Source of the DNA: Strongylocentrotus purpuratus
Taxonomy: Eukaryota > Echinodermata > Echinoidea > Camarodonta > Strongylocentrotidae
Length of the DNA stretch: 64,000 bases
Assembly (NCBI RefSeq): GCF_000002235.5
Contig: NW_022145609.1
Coordinates: 27,293,493-27,357,492, forward strand
Reading direction: 5' to 3'
In this document: piece after piece, positions 61,480-64,000 of the stretch
Layout of the letters: each line of letters begins with the position of its first letter
Position numbering within the stretch: the stretch's first letter is position 1
Translations under genes and position numbers: made by a program
The notes under the pieces: model-generated
The model's input: the letters and a program-made list of their open reading frames with translations, nothing else
Databases searched by the model: none
What the model was told of the DNA's origin: nothing

Positions 61480-61830
61480 TCCGTATATCCAGTGTTTAAG
61501 CGTACAAAGTCACGGTCATTATTTATACAGTAGTGTCGTCCGGCCGGCGCTATAAATGGTATTCAGTGATGTCCGACACCATGGCCGTCTCATGCGAAGA
61601 TAAATAAGTAATCCAGGTTAAGTTTCCAACGGTGCGACTGGACGGTCGGCGCAGCAACTCGCAAATGGTGACCCGCGACCGATGCGGACGTATATAAAAG
61701 GCAGAAATGGGCACGCAAATGGGTGCTGAATTAGGGAGTATAATGCTGAGTGATTATAGCCGTGTCCCGACGACCGACAACGTTCGCAGTGCCAGTCAAG
61801 TACGAAGGATGGTGAAAGGCTTGTAAATAA
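61480..61830. promoter_or_regulatory. CpG-rich candidate promoter with + strand TATA motifs
   Basis: CpG density and GC content jump against the AT-rich surroundings (GTCCGGCCGGCGC, GACGGTCGGCGCAG, GACCCGCGACCGATGCGGACG, CCCGACGACCGACAACGTTCG). Two TATA-like motifs are on the + strand: TATAAATGG at 61551 and the stronger TATATAAAAGG at 61691, followed about 30 bp later by GCTGAATTAGGGAG. The block lies about 1.2-1.5 kb upstream of the receptor's first coding exon, a natural promoter position, but its TATA motifs point the other way. It may be bidirectional or the start of a + strand non-coding transcript. Confidence 0.45.
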
Positions 61831-63049
61831 GGTTATACAAACACATCCAAACAGTCAAATAGACTCACTGCACCTCCAAAATATCAACTTTGCCTGCGAC
61901 AATGCAACAAACTCGTCTTTCACTGGAGGCTATATACAACGACAGCATTTTTCCTCTAAAAAATTCACTAATCAATCACGGCATAGATATGTTTGGAATT
62001 CTTCCTCTATTGTTGATGATTTCTCTTCACCTCTGCACGGTGAATGAAAAATAACCTCCATTGTGTTCTTATTTTTCTTGCTGTTGTTGTACTTTTCACC
62101 ACCGGGCATTCGGGTACATGCTAAATAAACAGAGGGCGAAGGAAAGAACACTTGGAATAGAAAATGGAGTACCAGTTGAAATCATTTGTGGTTTTCAAAT
62201 GGGAACTGATATTTTAAATAGGAATGAAGCTTGAATGCCTATATTTGGATGATAATTAACTTTTGGGCTAAATTCTTTTGAAAGTGAGAAAGATAAAGCA
62301 TATGATTTTGAATCACATCAAAATAAATGAAAAAGTACAAGGTTTGAGTTGATACGGTTTCAGAGAAGTCACAAAAATATGAGTGGGTAAAGTTTGTTCA
62401 ACTTGCTCGTAAACAACTGTAATTAACTCTACGCTGCTTCATGTAACACTCATCCCTTGGTTTGATAATTTGTGCGAAAGCCAAATTGCATTTTGCCTGA
62501 CAGCATAAATCTGTAATGAAATTTATCTGGTACTAAGGGACAAATTACACAGAAAAACAAAACTGAAAGCAGGAAAGCTGGACACAAATTTGATCTATCT
62601 GAACTAGAAAACCATACTTTTTCTTTTCTCCCACATACACTAAAACTTCCCATAGGAGAAAGGAACATGTGGAAAAAATCAGACTCCTCGAAAATCAAAT
62701 TGATCAAATTTGTGGAACAATTTCCATTGATTCTGCTGGAATTTGACCCATTTCTCTTTTTTTTCGGAAAGCTTCCCTTTTATCGCCTGACTGATCAATA
62801 GAGCCATAAACAAATCAAACCTCCCATCGTCTGAAAACTCACAACCCAGATTCTCTCCATCTCTCTCTAGATACCTTTTAATCAGTCTGGCAGGAAAATA
62901 AGACGCCATCTTGAAAACCTATCTGTCTCTTTCCATGGCACTCAAATTATCAAATATGATCTGATGCACGTAGAGCAATTGGGGCCCGGTGAGAAATAGC
63001 GCTTTCCTCCAATTTTCCACAATTTTCCACTTGGGGGAAGACGTTGTAT
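61831..63049. other. Upstream flank, no gene seen
   Basis: AT-rich sequence with short frames on the - strand (62450-62909) that show no domain. Confidence 0.5.
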
Positions 63050-63760
63050 CCTGATCTGATGGTTTTTCCACCTGAGTATCTTTACAAGTCCCTAAAGTTA
63101 TTAGATTGATGGAGGCATTCACAACAAAAATCTAATTCTAAATGGGAAAGTTGTATCCGAATTACCTGTTCTGATCATTTTTTTTCTACCTCAGTGTCTT
63201 GTATAGTCCCACAAGTAATTGCATTGAGCGAGGTGTTCACACTACAACTCTAATCCTGTAAAAAAAATTCCCCTGTGTTTTTTTCCAACCGAATGTCTTT
63301 GAGAATACCTAAAATCATCAGGAACCATTTCAGAATTCCATTATAGGATAGTTTCCTTTCCATGTGAATGTCTCGTATAACCCTGCAAAGACTTTTATTG
63401 GGGTGTTCATACTAAGAATTTAGTCCTACGTGGAGGAATAAAGATTCCCCTCCCTGAAAGTTTGCTTCCTATATATACCTGTGCGTCTTTAAAAATGCCT
63501 AAAGTAATGATAATATGATAGATGATGGAGGCATTCACATAAGAAATTATTCTTATACAAAGAAGTCATATCACAACTCCTTAATCTGGTTGATTTTAAA
63601 ACCAGAGTGTAAAAGTCCCTGAAGTAATGGGATTAAAGGTATATCTCCTAAAAATGTGAAAACTTTATCTCGTTGGTTTTGGCATGAACATCTTTACAAT
63701 CCTCTGAACTTATGACACTGATGGAGGTGTTCACACAAAGAATCACATTGGATTTGACCC
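63050..63760 (+). repeat. Diverged ~120-195-bp minisatellite with GTGTTCAC core
   Basis: G(G/A)(G/T)(G/C)(T/A)(G/T)TCA(C/T)A cores occur near 63113, 63233, 63403, 63532 and 63727. They are preceded by CTTTACAAGTCCCTAAAGT(T/A)AT(T/G)-like sequence and GAT(T/G)GATGGAGG, and followed by ATCTAATTC/TTTAGTCC variants. Copies are old and unequal in length. Confidence 0.72.
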
Positions 63761-64000
63761 ATTTTTTTTCTCAAGAGGGAGTTTGCAATGTTTCCCAAAT
63801 TGGATTTCTCTTTCAATTACACCCACCCCATGACCGTTAACAAACTTATCTCTTGATGCGGAGCAAAATTTTGATTTTACAGAAAGGAGAACATATAGTG
63901 AATGTTTCATCAAATCTGTCTAAATCTGTCTTGCAATAGAAAACTCCTCAAAAGATAAATTTCAATCGCAATTATCCTTTGTAATGTATGCAAAGTTATT
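63761..64000. other. Upstream flank, no gene seen
   Basis: AT-rich sequence to the window edge with no feature I can support. Confidence 0.5.

Overview
The window reads as intron-dominated genomic DNA from a marine invertebrate, most likely a deuterostome such as an echinoderm. Three things point that way. There is a full-length Ty3/gypsy retrotransposon of the Gmr1-like type (integrase upstream of reverse transcriptase), a group first described from deuterostomes including sea urchin. Two spliced exons of an animal cell-surface receptor sit in an otherwise gene-poor, AT-rich background. That background is crowded with (TC)n/(GA)n microsatellites, poly-C/poly-G runs, MITE-like foldback elements and minisatellites. 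No prokaryotic feature was seen. The species assignment is inference.

Layout. Positions 175-8644 hold one intact LTR retrotransposon on the + strand: 5-bp target duplication GTGTT, two LTRs of 1847 bp that look identical by eye, a primer site fitting tRNA-Arg, one uninterrupted 1465-codon gag-pol frame, a polypurine tract, and no env. The pol order is protease, integrase, RT, RNase H. The gag part carries a SCAN-like capsid region and a CCHC knuckle.

The host gene is on the - strand. A signal-peptide exon (coding part 60233-60314) and an Ig-domain exon (11606-11890) both have good splice sites and fit each other in phase. Together they look like the 5' end of a LAR-type (type IIa) receptor protein tyrosine phosphatase, with an intron of about 48.3 kb between them. 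The remaining exons (more Ig, FN3, transmembrane, phosphatase) would lie beyond position 1, so the retrotransposon sits in the following intron, transcribed in the opposite direction to the host gene. A CpG-rich block at about 61480-61830 is a possible promoter, but its clear TATA motifs face the + strand.

The giant intron and the upstream flank are a mosaic of short repeats. They include two copies of a TTAA-flanked piggyBac-like MITE (16255, 19808), two of a GGGCCC-ended MITE (22836, 23833), a compound foldback (26984), two inverted copies of a TA-flanked element of about 357 bp (35173, 37498), and another foldback (48141). There are also many tandem arrays with 20- to 181-bp periods. Several arrays spread over 40 kb share a GTGTTCAC-type core, the least explained pattern here. 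No other protein-coding gene or structural RNA gene could be supported; most remaining open frames are short or come from low-complexity DNA.
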